In this document: positions 31,730 through 44,800 of the stretch, in pieces
How positions within the stretch are numbered: the first letter of the stretch is position 1
Layout of the letters: every line of letters starts with the position of its first letter
NCBI GenBank assembly: GCA_905221605.1
Contig: CAJNDS010001136.1
Span: 438,939 to 502,938 of the forward strand
Reading direction: 5' to 3'
DNA: 64,000 bases
Origin: Symbiodinium natans
Taxonomy: Eukaryota; Sar; Dinophyceae; Suessiales; Symbiodiniaceae
The notes under the pieces: model-generated
What the model saw: only the letters and a program-made list of their open reading frames with translations
Told to the model about the DNA's origin: nothing
Databases searched by the model: none
Translations under genes and position numbers: made by a program

Positions 31730-32300
31730 GTCTTGTTCCCCTATATATAACCCTTATATATATATATATATACCTTACATAGGGGCCCCCTGACGTCCCT
31801 TATAAGGGTCCCCCGTGTAGAGGAGGTGCTGCAAGTGAGAAAAGGCCATGAACACCAGGCTTCGGGGCAGGAGAAGATAAGAGCAGGCAGGCCAGGCAGC
31901 CCTAAACCCCCGGAACCTTGGTTTAGGGTTTAGGGTTAGGGTTTAGGGTCTAGGGTCTAGGGTCTAGGGTTTAGGGTTTAGGGTTTAGGGTTTAGGGTTT
32001 AGGAACCCTCAACCTAAATCCTAAGAACCCGAAACCCCCCTAAAGATTGGATCCTCAGAACGAAAACGACCCCCCCTCCCCCTAAACCCTAAACCCCAAA
32101 AGCCCTCTTTTGGGCCCACAAGAAACATCCTGGCCTCGGGTTCCATCCCGAAGCCTACGTGGAGGATCATGGGTACTGATCACCCCGACTAGGGTTTAGG
32201 GTTTAGGGTTTAGGGTTTAGGGTTTAGGGTTCAGGGTCGTTCAGTATACTCATGGTTTGATGTTATCAGACTCTTCACCACCACAAAGCGCAACCCTAAG

Positions 32301-32370
32301 GTGGATAGAAGTCTGCTCGACCATCTGCCTGATCATGTGCGCCGCAGTCGCCGCTTGCGGATTTCGGGGG
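32301..32370 (+). CDS. Probable S1 exon of the voltage-gated channel
   Basis: Acceptor AACCCTAAG looks like a telomere-type unit and a GTAGACG donor follows. The frame reads WIEVCSTICLIMCAAVAACG then FRG: a single hydrophobic helix led by an acidic residue, as expected of S1. It is upstream of the S3 exon on the same strand. The link to the downstream exons is inferred from order and hydrophobicity, not from a continuous chain. Confidence 0.5.
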
Positions 32371-32515
32371 GTAGACGATTTGAGGCCTTAACCCATCCAT
32401 CCGAACTCTTAGGGCTAAACCCTAAACCCTAAACCCTAAACCCTCCTGAACCCAAAGCTCTTAGACCGTGAAGTTTGAACTTCCAGGCTGCTCCGGCACT
32501 GCCGTGCGGCTGTAG

Positions 32516-32567
32516 GGTTTAGGGTTTAGGGTTTAGGGTTTAGGGTTTAGGGTTTAGGGTTTAGGGT
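32516..32567. repeat. TTTAGGG array
   Basis: Seven perfect units. Confidence 0.95.
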
Positions 32568-33095
32568 AAGCAGCGTCAGAAGGACCTTGACCGTGGTTCT
32601 GCTAAAAGGAACTGCATGTAGCAGTTTCAGGAACAAGGAGAATCAAAAACATTACAAGGCTGAGACTCAGGTCACGTAAAGATTGGATGTAGACCGCAAC
32701 CCTAAGCCCTAAGCCCTAAGCCCTAAGCCCTAAACCCCAACCCCTGGTCTTTAGGCGCTCATGTGAAGATACATGTCCAGCCAGTCCGTCATTTGGGTTT
32801 CGGAGTAGGTTTTAGGTACCCTAAACCCTAAACCCTAAACCCTAAACCCCCAACCTGAAGCCGTAAAAGCTCAGGGCCCCCCATGAAAAAACAAAGCCCG
32901 GCGTTCCAGCCCTGGGCTCTACTCTGAATCAAGGGACTAAAGGAGGGTTTAGGGTTTAGGGTTTAGGGTTTAGGGTTTAGGGTCGCTTAGAAGGAACTTG
33001 GGGGGGGGGGGGGGGGGGGTTATTTAGGGGTTATTTCAATTTCGAGGCAACTTAGGCCTTAGGTATATCGGGACTATGTAAGGTAGATATAGGGG

Positions 33096-33209
33096 TTACA
33101 AGGAGGGGCCCCCTTGCTATACTGAGTATAGTTCAGGGTCTTAGAAGCTAAGTTAGGATACTTATAACCCAATTTAGGGTCCTTATAACTCTACTTATAA
33201 CTAGGGGGA
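33096..33209 (+). mobile_element. Family B element, right end lost (B6)
   Basis: TTACAAGGAGGGGCCCCC start intact; ends at ACTAGGGGGAATAAGATT, where another element-like sequence begins (also found at 58083-58130). Confidence 0.75.
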
Positions 33210-33261
33210 ATAAGATTAAGGGTCCCTTCTAGGGGTCCCTCCTTTTACCTCTTAAGTGAAG

Positions 33262-33307
33262 GTACCTGATGGAGCTGGTGGCCACTGTGCTCGTCCAGAC
33301 GTGGAAG
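33262..33307 (+). CDS. Candidate exon, possibly S2 of the channel
   Basis: Acceptor AAGTGAAG and donor GTATTCAAGG enclose YLMELVATVLVQTWK, a short hydrophobic helix with an acidic residue and a terminal Lys. Position between the S1-like and S3 exons makes S2 possible; evidence is thin. Confidence 0.35.
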
Positions 33308-34500
33308 GTATTCAAGGACCTGTTTAGGGTTTACGGTTTAGGGTCTAGGGTTTAGGGTTTTTTGAGGTTTAGGGTTCATTAAGGGTACCCGGGTCACTTA
33401 GCCAATCTTTTTTTGGGTCACCTAGCCACTCCGACTCCAGGCAACTGGCTTGTGGGTTTTGGGTTTAGGGTTTAGGGTTTTTACGGTTTAGGGCTTCTCA
33501 GGGGTTCGGATTTTGGCGGTTTCCGGGGTTTAGGGTTTTTAGGGTTTTTAAGGGTTCTTTATTAGGATTTTGGGTTTAGGGTTTATGTTTTTCTTGGGGT
33601 TCAGGGTTTTTAGGGTTTAGGGCTTCTTAGGGTTCAGGGCTTCTTAGGGTTTTTCAGGGCTTACGGTTTGGGGTTGAGGGTTTTGAGGGTTGGGTTTTTG
33701 CGTTTAGGGTTTTGGGTTTACGGATTTGGGTCCTGGGTTTTGGGTTTAGGGTTTTTTTCGGGTTTAGGGTTTTTAGGGTTTTTAGGATTTTTAGTTTTCA
33801 GGGTTTTCAGGGTTTAGGGTTTTAAGGGCTTTTGAGGGTTGGTTTTTTTGGGGGGCCTAGAGTAGGGGTTTAAGGGTTTTCAAGGTTTAGGGGTTTAGGT
33901 TTTTTTAGGGTTGCTTTTTTTGTGGGGTTTAGGGTTTAGGGATGAGGGTTTCGGGTTTGGGGTTTAGGGGTTTTTAGTTTTAAGGGTTTGGGGCTTTTAG
34001 GGTTTAGGGCTTTTCAGGGTTTAGGGTTTTCAGGGTTTTTCAGGGCCTAGGGTTTTTAGGGTTTTTTAGGGTTGCGTTTCGCGTTTTGGGTTTAGGGTTT
34101 GGGGTTTTGGGATGTTTTGGGTTTACGGTTGTGGGTGTCGGGTTTAGGGCTTTTTGGGGTTTAGGGTTTTCAGGGTTTTCAGGGTTTTCAGGGTTTTCAG
34201 GGTTTTCAGGGTTTTCAGGGTTTTCAGGGTTTGCGGATTTTAGTGTTTTTTAGGGCCGGTTTTTTTTGGGGGGGTTTAGGATTGAGGGATGAGGCTTTTA
34301 GGATTGAGGAATGAGGCTTTTGTAGTGTTTAGGGTTTTTAGGGTTGAGGGTTGTTTTTTTTTTTTTTTTTTTTGGGGGGGGGGGGTTAGGGACCGTGTAG
34401 GGTTTGGGGCTTAGGGTTTAGACTTTAGGGTTTACGCTTTAGGGCTTTTTAGGGTTTAGCCTTTTTAGGGCCTAGGGCTTTTTAGGGTTTAATGTTGACC
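33300..34500. repeat. Strongly decayed TTTAGGG field
   Basis: About 1.1 kb of T/G-rich sequence made of TTTAGGG relatives with single-base slips (TTTTCAGGG eight times in a row near 34165-34230, TTTTTAGGG, GTTTCGGG). Ends with T19 and G runs at 34358-34386. Confidence 0.85.
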
Positions 34501-34680
34501 TCGTTTTAATAACCCCCCCCCCCCCCACCTCAAGCCCTGACCAACCCAAAAGGGCCCATGGGAAAAACAATTCGGTCCCCGGACCGGGGTTCCTTATTTG
34601 AGGGGGGGGGTATATTTAATTGAGTTCCGGGCATGGGGGTTTCTCAGTTGGGGGAGGTTATTAAAACGAGGTTAACATCA
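34501..34680. mobile_element. Inverted-repeat element within the decayed field
   Basis: AATGTTGACCTCGTTTTAAT at the left and ATTAAAACGAGGTTAACAT at the right are near-perfect inverted repeats of about 19-20 bp enclosing unrelated sequence. A clear single-copy MITE-like insertion. Confidence 0.75.
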
Positions 34681-35265
34681 AAAGGGTTTTCAGGGTTTAG
34701 GGTTTTTAGGGTTTTTCAGGGTTTCGGGTTTACTTTTTTTTGGGTTGGTTTCTTTTTGGGTTTAGAGCCATAAACCCTTCCCTGGAGAGAATGTACGTTG
34801 ACGGGGTGGAAGGGTTAGCCAGCCGCAGTCCGACTCTACCATACGAACACGCCACCCAAAACCTGGAGAACTAGGTCCTTTATAGTTTAGGGTTTAGGGT
34901 TTATGGGTTTATGGGGTTTAGGGAAATTTACATGTATTTTGAGCGACCTACACCCTGAACCATAAAAACTGTTGGAGCGCAAAGCAGCCCCTAAAACAAG
35001 TGGCGAAGTGACCCCAAAAAACACGTGCGAAGTGACCCAAAAAATTGGCTAAGCGACCCCCTTACCTGAGCCCTAAGCCTTTGGGGTTTAGGTCATGGTT
35101 TCAGGTTTATGTACTGAGCTTGTCATTTCAGTATCAACCGACATTCGTATCCTTCAGCACGACATGTCCACATCAATACTGGCCAAGACTGTTGTGCCTC
35201 ATCCCCTCCCCACAATGAAAAGATTGAATGCTGATTGAATACTCAACATTCATGTGAGGGTCACC
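34681..35265. other. Intronic stretch, nothing firm
   Basis: TTTAGGG traces, then unique sequence. A + frame near 35131 (VSTDIRILQHDMSTSILAKT) after TTTCAG looks protein-like but cannot be joined to the channel. Confidence 0.3.
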
Positions 35266-35399
35266 CTACAAGGAGGGGCCCCTTTACTATACTCACTATA
35301 TTATAGTTAAGGGACTTATAGCCCAAGTTAGGATCCTTACAACCCAATTTAGGGTCCTTATAGCTTTACTTAGAACTAGGGGGGGGGGCCCTCCTTGTA
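35266..35399 (+). mobile_element. Family B element (B7)
   Basis: CTACAAGGAGGGGCCCCTTT to GGGCCCTCCTTGTAA; 134 bp with a G9 run near the right end. Confidence 0.85.
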
Positions 35400-35795
35400 A
35401 GGAATCAGATCACATACCACTCCAGAGCCTGCTAGCAATCTCAAGCGCAAATGGCTTCTTCTGACATGTGCCCCATTAGCTGTTCAGGCCTGTTGTGTTT
35501 TCGTTTGTTTGGCGAGAGGGGGGTGAGTGGATCTTGTCATGCGCACGTTGCCAAGATATGGCGCAATCAGAAATTGATACTTCTAAAAGTAGACATCTGC
35601 ACATGGTGCCTGGCCGGCCAGGAGAAGTAAGCACCACAGGCCCTGGTTTTTGCTTGCCCCAATGTGGCCCGAAGACCAACACGACCCTGCGTTGGCTCAA
35701 CGACTTAAAGCACACACATGATTTCACGCCCGGTCGACCCTAAACCCTATACCCCAAACCAAAATGGCTTTTGCGTGCTGCCCGTGCCTTGAGAG

Positions 35796-35849
35796 GACGC
35801 CTGGTTCGTCATGGACGTCTTCATCGTCACCTCGGGAATCGCCCAGGGG
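35796..35849 (+). CDS. Channel exon: S3 helix
   Basis: Eighteen codons, phase 0 to 0, after acceptor TTGAGAG and before canonical donor GTCTTG. DAWFVMDVFIVTSGIAQG has the aromatic-rich FDxF-like pattern of an S3 segment. Joins in phase to 36461 through a GT-AG intron of 611 nt containing a family D copy with a telomere insertion. Confidence 0.8.
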
Positions 35850-38800
35850 GTCTTGAGCACTGCCGCCGGGAAGGAATCAGCTTCCACTAGCTAGTTTCGA
35901 ACTTGGAGAAGTATGTTGGAACAGCCCTATTTACTCTTTGCTTATCAGAACACCTCCCCCCCCCCCCCCCGCCCCCCGAAAAAAAAGATATAAATTACAT
36001 CTTTTTAGGAACAATATGTTAAATTTCGGGTTTAGGGTTTAGGGGGGTCTTAAGGAAATAGTCGTTTCTAGCCCAGCAGGGCTCGGACTTGGAAATGGCA
36101 AGCACGTCCTCCTTTTCTGGCCCTGCCTACTGTGGCTTCTCCCCACACGTGCAAGAAGAAGTTGTGCAAGTGCTTGCCCTAAACCCTAAACCCGAAACCC
36201 TAAACCCTAAACCCTGCATTTGCGCGAGCTTCTGCCCTCTTGACTCTTGAAGCAGCCTTGACTCAAAAAGCGAGGCAGGGCACAAGTTGAGCCCTAAAAC
36301 TAGGGTTTAGGGTTTAGGGTTTGGGGTTTAGGGTTTGGGGTTTAGGTATCCTAATACCCTCGTACCCTAATACCCTAACACCCACATACCCTAAAAACCC
36401 TAATACCCTAAAACCTGGACCCCCAAACCCTATCCCTAAACCTTTTTGAGCCCCACCCAGGTGGGGATCGACGCCTCGCAAGTGACCCTACTTCGCATCC
36501 TGCCTCCCGGCATCGGGAGACGTTCATTTTTGTTGGTAGAGGGGGTTTAGTGTTTAGGGTTTAGGGGTTAGGGTTTGGGGTTGGTCGGCTTCAGGTTCAA
36601 GTGGGTTTGAGGGCTTGAGACTCGAAGGAGTTTTGTGATTGCAGGGCTTATGAAGTTTCAGGACTCTGGTTTTCTCAACTTGGGGTCACACATAAACCCT
36701 AAACCCTAAACCCTAAACCCTAAACCCTAAACCCTACACCTTTCTGGGTTCTAGGCCCTGGGGCCCAAGAGCCACCAACAAATCCAGCAACTAGCCAGAG
36801 TGGGGAGGCCCGACAGTACAGAAACGTATCAGGTCCGCAATGCACGAGTAAGGCTTAAGGCGGGCTTCGTTGCGGTTTAGGGTTTAGGGTTTAGGGTTTA
36901 GGGTTTAGGGTTTAGGGTTTAGGGTTTAGGGTTTAGGGTTTAGGGTTTAGGGTTTAGGGTTTAGGGTTTAGGGTTTAGGGTTTAGGGTTTAGGGTTTAGG
37001 GTTTAGCGATAGGGTTTAGGGTTTTGGGTTGGGTTGTTGTAGGTGAAGCGTTTTGTTGGGGCGGTATGGGGATACTTGTAGTACTATCCGAGGGTAGTGA
37101 CATGGTCCCTTAATGTCGTCCCTCACTGTCTTTGGTTTTATAGGGTACATAAGATAGATAGATAGATAGATAGATATATTTTTTCGGGGTCCCCGTTTAA
37201 GGGCCCATACTAAGGGACCATGGATCTAGCCTAAGATACTCGTAGCCGGGATGGCAGGGGGTGTTGCGCCGCACGGGTTAAACCCGCAGGGTTTTCGGAG
37301 GGGAGGTCATTAGGATTGCTGAAGGCTTTGGGGAGGATGTGTGTGTGTGGTCCCTAACCCTAAACCATAAACCCTACACCCTAAACCCTAAACCCTAAAC
37401 AAGACCCTGAAGCTCCAATGAAAGTCGCGAACCCTAAGTCTTTGGGTGTTCGGGTTTAGGGTATACAGTCGGTGTTAGGGTAGTAGGCCCCAAGCCCCTC
37501 CCCACACAGAAACAAAGTGTTGACAACACACGCATGCATCTTATGTGGTCTCAGTGGACCACAATCACCAGAACCACATCACCGCCACCACCAACAGCAA
37601 CAGCAGCAACGACAAGAGCAAGAGCAATAGCAATCAGAATAACTTTAGCAAGGCCAACAGTAGCAACAACACCACCAACACCGACAACAGCAACACCAAC
37701 ACCAACATCATCACCATGAGTAGCAGCAACAGCAACAACAGCAACAACACAATAACAATAACAACAAGAACCAATAAGAGCAACAATCGGAGGAAGAACA
37801 AGCACAATAGCAGGAACAACAATGAGAACGTTATGTAAACCCTAAACCCTAAACCCTAAACCCTAAACCCTAAACCCTAGAGCTTGGCTCTATGATGTTT
37901 GCATGTTCGACTCCAACCCTGGCTTGGCAAGGCGTGTGGTGCGGATTTTGCGGCTCTTCCGCCTCTTTCGGAAGTTCCGCATGCTCAAGGAGCTCTTTGG
38001 GGCACCCTGAACTGCGCCGCCCGCGGGCCTATCAAATTCAAGCCCTGAAACCTGCACGAAATTTAACCCCTTTTTTTGGGGTTGGTTTTGATAGGACCCC
38101 CCAAGCCCTAAACCCTACAAACCCTAAACCCTCCTTCGTCGAACGGCAGTATTGCCGGTACTGGTCCCTGCAATGTGGCCTGGGTGTCAGCTAGGCGGGT
38201 GGCAAAAAAAAAAACCTCCTTTTTTTTTGGGTGGTTTAGGGTTTAGGGTTTAGGGTTTTACGGTTTAGGGTTTAGGGTTTAGGGTTTAGGGTTTTAGGGT
38301 TTAGGGTTTAGGGTTTCCAGAAGTTCCAGGAGTTGCGAAAGCTGGTGCGGATGACGGGCCTGTGCTTCAAGAGCCTCGCTCTGCAGCGATAGGGTTTAGG
38401 GTTTAGGGTTTGGGGTTTGGGGTTTAGGGTTTAGGGTTTCGGGTTTAGGGTTTAGGGTTTAGGGTTTCGGACACCGAAGCTCTAAATTCCAGGGCTTGGC
38501 GTTTTATGGGCTTCATTAGAAGGTGCTTCGGGGTTATCGGGTTGTTGAGGGGTTTGTAGGGTTTTGTGCGGTTGAATTTGGGTTTCTAGGGTTCAGCGTG
38601 TTCAGGGTTCTTAGGGTTCTTAGAATGCTGAGGGCGTGTACGGTTTAGGGCACTCTCCATGCCCAAGCACCCAGCGTGAGGATGCAAAGAAAGGTTTTAT
38701 TGAGGGTTGAGGGTTTCGGAAGTTGTTTAGGGTTATTTAGGGTTTCGGTTAATACAGGGTTGATTTAGGGTCATTTTGGGTTATTTTGGGCTTAGGGATA

Positions 38801-41800
38801 TTTAGGTTTTTTTAGGGTTTAGGTTCAGTGCTTATCAAAACAAAGGATCAGTACCCTAGACTTGAAGGAAGTTGTTCCTAAACCCTAAACCCTAAACCCT
38901 AAACCCTAAACCCTAAACCCATAGTAGATCCCAGCATGGGGGCCATTATTGCGGTCCACGCCCCTTCCCCAGCCCTACTACTCTATCCTAAACCCAATAC
39001 CCTGTACCCTCAACCCTCAACCGGTTAAACCCTAAACCCTAAACCCTAAACCCTAAACCCTAAACCCTACTTTCTGCAGCCCTAAACCCTGCACCCTCCT
39101 CACCCATGTCAAGCCAAGGACTCTCATTTGGTCCTTCATCTTCTGCTTTGTCGTCATGACATCCTGGGAATCTTGGCTTCCGGTCGTTTAGGGTTTAGGG
39201 TTTAGGGTTTAGGGTTTAGGGTTTAGGGTTTAGGGTTTAGGGTTTAGGGTTTAGGGTTTAGGGTTTGGGGTGTAGGGTGTGGGGTTTAGGGTGGAAGTTG
39301 ATGGTTTTGTAGGGTTGAGGCATTCAGAGACTTAGGGAGTAAATGTTTTCGGATGTTTACAGACATACCCGACCTGCTTACATGCGTCCTTCTTGAAGTC
39401 GTTCACTCCTGTGTATGAAAACCCCTACACACTTCCCAAAATCGGTAAACACAAAGGTTTTTCAAGGAATTGAAACACTAAAGACAAGGGCGTAATGGAT
39501 TGTTTGTGTTTGGGGTTTGGTTTAGGGTTTGAGGCTTACTTGGGTTCAGGGTTAGGGGGGGAAAGGAATCAGGGTTTAGGGTTCAAGATGCTCGGTATAG
39601 GGTTTTGGGCCGAGTGTCTTTCAGAGCAATGCCGGTAAAGGCTCATTATGCCAGCAATCAGTAAGCTAGTTGTGACGAATCCGACTGCCCCTCCATTTCC
39701 CGAAGTAGGATGTTGTTTTTCTTTGTTTTTGTGTGGGGAGTGGGGGGGGGGGGGGGGTTCTATAGCAAGGACTATGCTGTTTTGAGTGGTCTACTAGGCT
39801 TGGGGTATCCTGTTTTGGGGAATACCGGGCTTAACTTTCGCACCTCCGGCCGCGAATCCGCCCTGGAAAGCTGCTGCAAGGCGATGCTCATGGTTGAGTT
39901 GCTGTATCCGACGATGCTGTTGCCTCAGCTTCGCCTGAGCGGGGTGTGATTCGAGGGCAGCGTCCGACCTCTTAAGACTCTCAAGTCGCAACCCCCCCCC
40001 CCCCCCCAAAAAAAAAAAAAAAAGACATGCTTTAGGAAGCCCTAAACCCTAAACCCTAGACCCTAGACCCTAGACTCTAAACCGTAGACCCTAAACCCTA
40101 AAAACCACTGTTTGCAAGTTGTGCTGCGCCGGGCGAGTGTCTGCATGATTGATGCAGCTTTAGATGCATCGAGGTCAGAACTCATCGTCGACGATGGACA
40201 ATGGGAGGCTGACTCTTACAGCTCACGTCCCGGCCCCACTTTCCTTTCTGCGCCCTAGCCCTAAAGCTTGGGTCATGTGCTGCAAGGAGCTTGTTCGGGG
40301 ACGTGACTCGCATGGGGGTCGGGAAAAGTCTGCGGCCTTTCGTCCCGGGTTGAAGCCAGCTGAGCAACGGAAGCCAAGTGACTAGCATCCCTGCAGTATG
40401 CTGTGTGCCAGTAGCAACGCGCCATACCATGCATTGCATCAGCAGGGGCCGCAGACCAGCAGCTTGTATAGAGTGACATCTGACTCTTAAGTCTACCAAA
40501 GGGCTACGAGCATACATACCAAGCCTTAAACGCTCGAATGGACATCTTGGTGCGGTTTGGCTGTACGTGGGCCCCAAGGGATTAAAAGGTGATGGCTGAG
40601 CATCCTCACGTAGACACTGCCAACCAACGACTCAACCCTAAACCCTATACACCCTAAACACTAAACCCCGACAGGATTGCCCCTTCTGCCAAAGATCCTT
40701 GTCGTTCCGTCCTCGGCGTGGGCGGGGGGTGATGTTGCTTGTTTGGATTCAAGAGAATCTCCTCCCAACTCAGAGCCCGAAACCCTATGCGAACCCCCAA
40801 GCCCCCGAAACCCAAGAAATGGATTCCCTTTTGGGGATCCTCCGATTAAATGGGAACGACGCTGAGAAGAGTAGCATGGCCCCTGCGCAAGGATGGCGCG
40901 CACAAATCTCAGTAGCTGAGCGAGTACACTTTACACTTTTTGGGATACTATAATCCCTAAAGATCTGAAAGTGTACACGTTTCGGGGGCTGATGAACTCA
41001 GCAACTAAGATACTGAACCCTAAACCCTAAACCCTAAACCCTAAACCCTAAACCCTAAACCCTAAACCCTAAGCCCTGTAAGAAATGGAGAAGTGCACCA
41101 AGTCAGCGTCGCAGCTCTCTAGTGTTCGAGGGTTCCTTGTGGGGCCTGACGACCACATGGGGGAATACGAAGATCAGGGGAGCCTAATAGAGACCCCCAA
41201 ATAGTAGGATTCCGTAGGATAAGGAACCCAATGAGGTACAGTACCCCGAATTTCGGAACCCCCCCCCCCCACATGTCGATCCAGCAAGGAGGGGCCCCCC
41301 CTAGTTATAAGTAGAGTTATAAGGACCCCAAATTGGGTTATAAGGATCCTAGCTTAGGTTATAGGACCCTTAACTATAGTTAGTATAGTAAGGGGGCCCC
41401 TCCTTGTGGTTATTGCGGCCCAGGTCTGTCATCAATGCGGTCCTGCTGATCTTCAAGACCGTGGTGGCTGGAGATAGATGGGGCCACGTGGCAAGGAGAC
41501 AACCCTGACCTAAGGCTTTAGGGTTTAGGGTTTCGGTGTCCCGACGCCAGCGCGGGAGAAGGTTGAAATCCGCCGTTTCCGAAAAACTCGAAGCCCCGCA
41601 AACGAACAGCCCACACCCCTGCAAGACACGGCACATCCAGCAGAGGTGACGTGGCGGTCCCGCTTATACAGCAAGAGCCCTTCCTCGCGTCCCTTGTCCG
41701 AATTTGTTCGTTTCCTGCCTCCAGGCAAGAGGAAAGGATCTATAGGTCTATAGGGGTCGGAAAAACTGCCAGTGTTATTCCCTTCTAGTCCCTAAATAAT

Positions 41801-44800
41801 GATACCATAATGAGTTTAATGACCCCCCAAAACCTAATTCGAACTATTCGTCCCTATATAATGATACCATATAATGACCCCCCAAGCCCAATTCGAACTG
41901 TTAAGGCGCCAAGAGGTTCCAGGGTTTCGGATCTCCTGTTGGCGAGTCTACGCAGCGCCGGCCAGATGCAACCGCCTTTTGTGGGGGCATGTGCCCTAAA
42001 CCCTAAACCTTAAACCCTAAACCCTGAACCCTAAACCTTAAACCCTAAACCTTAAACCCTAAACCCTGAACCCTAAACCTTAAACCCTAAACCCTAAACC
42101 GCATGCCTGCAGAAACGGTGGGTTTTACATCGCAAGATGAGGGCCCTACTATTTGGTCTTCGGGAGACATAGTATCAATAGAGTCATGGCGGGGCGCTAT
42201 TTCTCTTGTAGTTCGTATCAGTGCTAGTATGCTCTCTCTTATTCGAAGAGTCTTTAATGGGGGGATTATAGTACCCCCCCCCCTATTACAATCCCTATTA
42301 AGGACTGTTTGTATAAGGGGGAACATCCCAAGTTATTGTTGTTATCACTGAAATCGTTTTGTCGTCGGGAGGCTCTGGCTGTATGGGCGCCTAACCTGAG
42401 GTGCAAAGTTTTTTGTTTGGTGGTTTGAAGTGACAGAGAAGACTATAAACTATAAGCCTCGCAGACGACGTTCGGGTTTACAACCCGAATCTATATTAAC
42501 TCAAAAAAGCTAACCGTGTTCCTCAAGTGCTTGAAGGTCGTTGGAGAACTCGGTGTGTAGCGACATGTGCCCAACCGAAGTAGAAGATTGACTTCAACTA
42601 GCTGCCTTTTCATCTCCAATTCTCACATCACTTGTCACGAAGCATCCGTTTGACGATGCGGCCTTCAAATGCCACGACTTTAAATGCTAGCCACCTATGC
42701 CAGGTCCAGCATCTTCGTCGGCTCCCACTTGACCATTGTATTCGGCGTTTTGCTTCTTGACAAACAAGCTATGAAAGCTAGACTCTCAGAACCTACAGTC
42801 AAACTTACGCCTTAAGCATGCAATTCCTCCCTTAAGCCTTAAGCCCTAATTAAAACCTAAACCCTCAACATTTTCCTAAAGCTGCGTAACTGCAAAGAAG
42901 CCATGGCCGTGAGGTCAAGATCAAGGATGGGTCGAAAGGCTTCAGGAGCAGAATTTGCGAGAACCCGCAAGCCCCGCCCCAAACACCTAGGGTAAACCCT
43001 ACGCCCAGCCTAAACGCTAAACCCTAAGCCCTAAACCCTAAGCCCTAAGCCCTAAACCCTAAGCCCTAAGCCCTAAGCCCTAAGTCCTAAGCCCTAAGCC
43101 CTAAGCCCTAAGCCCTAAGCCCTAAACCCTAAACCCTAAACCCTAAACCCCAACCAACGCGCACAAGCTTTGCCTTAAAGTGCTTTCTCACAGTCTCGCT
43201 AGGCGTGGTTTTCTGAAATGGGGGGCCCTATACATAGTACGGCACCCTTCAAAGGAAGCGCCCGAAAAGGGACCCTAATTGAGAGAACTACCCGAAGCCC
43301 CCTTCACTATTTGCCTAAGCTCTCTAAATATCAACCCCTGTATGGGGGGCCCAAGTGTCGCTGCACTGTTGCAATAAACCCTAAACCCGGGACCCTAGAC
43401 CCTAAACCAGAAATTCCTGTGGAGTGGCTCGCCCAGCTACCCGGGTGCCAACAAAGCCCTCATGCATGAACCCTCAACCCTCCCTAAACCCTAAACCCTA
43501 AATCCTAATCCCCACACCCCAAACCCCAAACCCCAAAGCCCAAACCCCAAACCCTAAACCCTAAACCCCAAACCCCAAACCCTAACCGCTAAACGGCTAA
43601 ACCGCTAAACCCTAAACCCTAAACCCCAAGGAATTTGGTCGTGGCTGTCGTGGTCGACACCTTCGCCGAGCAGCGGCTCAAAGATGTTGCGACCATGGTC
43701 GCCCGGCGAGGTTTAGGGTTTAGGGTTGAGGGTTGAGGGTTGAGGGTTTCGGGTTTAGGGTAGTTTAGGGTTTAGGGGGTTTAGGGTTTAGGCTTTAGGG
43801 CCCAAAAAAACCCACATAAACATGAGGATCCTACAAACAGGGTTTTTCGGAATCCCCCCCGTGATGGGGGCCCTTCTACCCCAATTGGAGATCTGGTTTT
43901 TTGGGCCCTCTCAACAGAAGCCCTACGCTCAGGGCTCAAATAGGGTTGCCTAAAGCCCGAAAAGCTCTTCAAGAGGAGTTACTTGGAGTATCACCGGTAA
44001 GGGGTACGCTCAGATATAGGGTCATTAGATAGCATAGGTTGGTTTACTGGCTTAGTGTCGAGCCGTTACTGGATTCAGAGAACCCTAAACCCTGAACCCT
44101 GAACCCTAAACCCTAAACAAACAGGGTTATAAGGGCTGCAGCGGGCAAGGCCATGGAGATGGACGAGGAGGCAGAGGACGATCTGCGGGAACTGGATCGG
44201 ATCTTCTTGAAGATCGATCAGGACTAGGGTTCGGGGTTTGGGGTTTAGGGTTTAGGGTTTGGGGTTTAGGGTTTAGGGGTTTAGGGGTTTAGGGGTTTAG
44301 GGGTTTAGGGGTTTAGGGGTTTAGGGGTTTAGGGGTTTAGGGGTTTAGGGGTTTAGGGTTTAGGGCACCAGGTGTGCGCTGCATGTTTTCTTAACCACCC
44401 TGGGTCGCGAACCGCTAGAACCTGAATCGAACTCAGTAAGAAACGTGGTGCCACTCAAAATTTGTCAACCCCCCCTGAAGATGCTGTACTAGGACGAACC
44501 AAGGAGTCATCTGGCTGTCCAGGTTTTAGAGCTGCAATCCCCTGCGCTTTCCCCTGGGAGTTTAGTGCGTAGGGTGTCCCTAAAACCCTCTAAGCGCTAT
44601 GTAGGCTTTCACGTAGCGCTGGCGGTCGAAGCTGTTTAAACAGCAGCTAGGTATCGCTGTGCCCTTGGAGCTGTAGCTTCCCCAAAATGCAAAACAATGT
44701 GACGTCCTTGCTATTTGGGTTTGCGACCAGGGGCCCCTGGTAGAGGCCGCAAATTGTAGGATCCCCTTACAATAATACAGACCCCAGTTTTAGGTACCCC

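Noticed and set aside
37534-37838. Asn/Thr/Ser-rich ORFs, 97 codons on + and Val/Leu-rich ones on -
   Set aside because: Triplet microsatellite lying in a channel intron defined by flanking S4 exons.
43412-43470. IPVEWLAQLPGCQ as the exon after the pore
   Set aside because: It joins only with the uncertain shared-G rule, and it is not followed by a hydrophobic S6.
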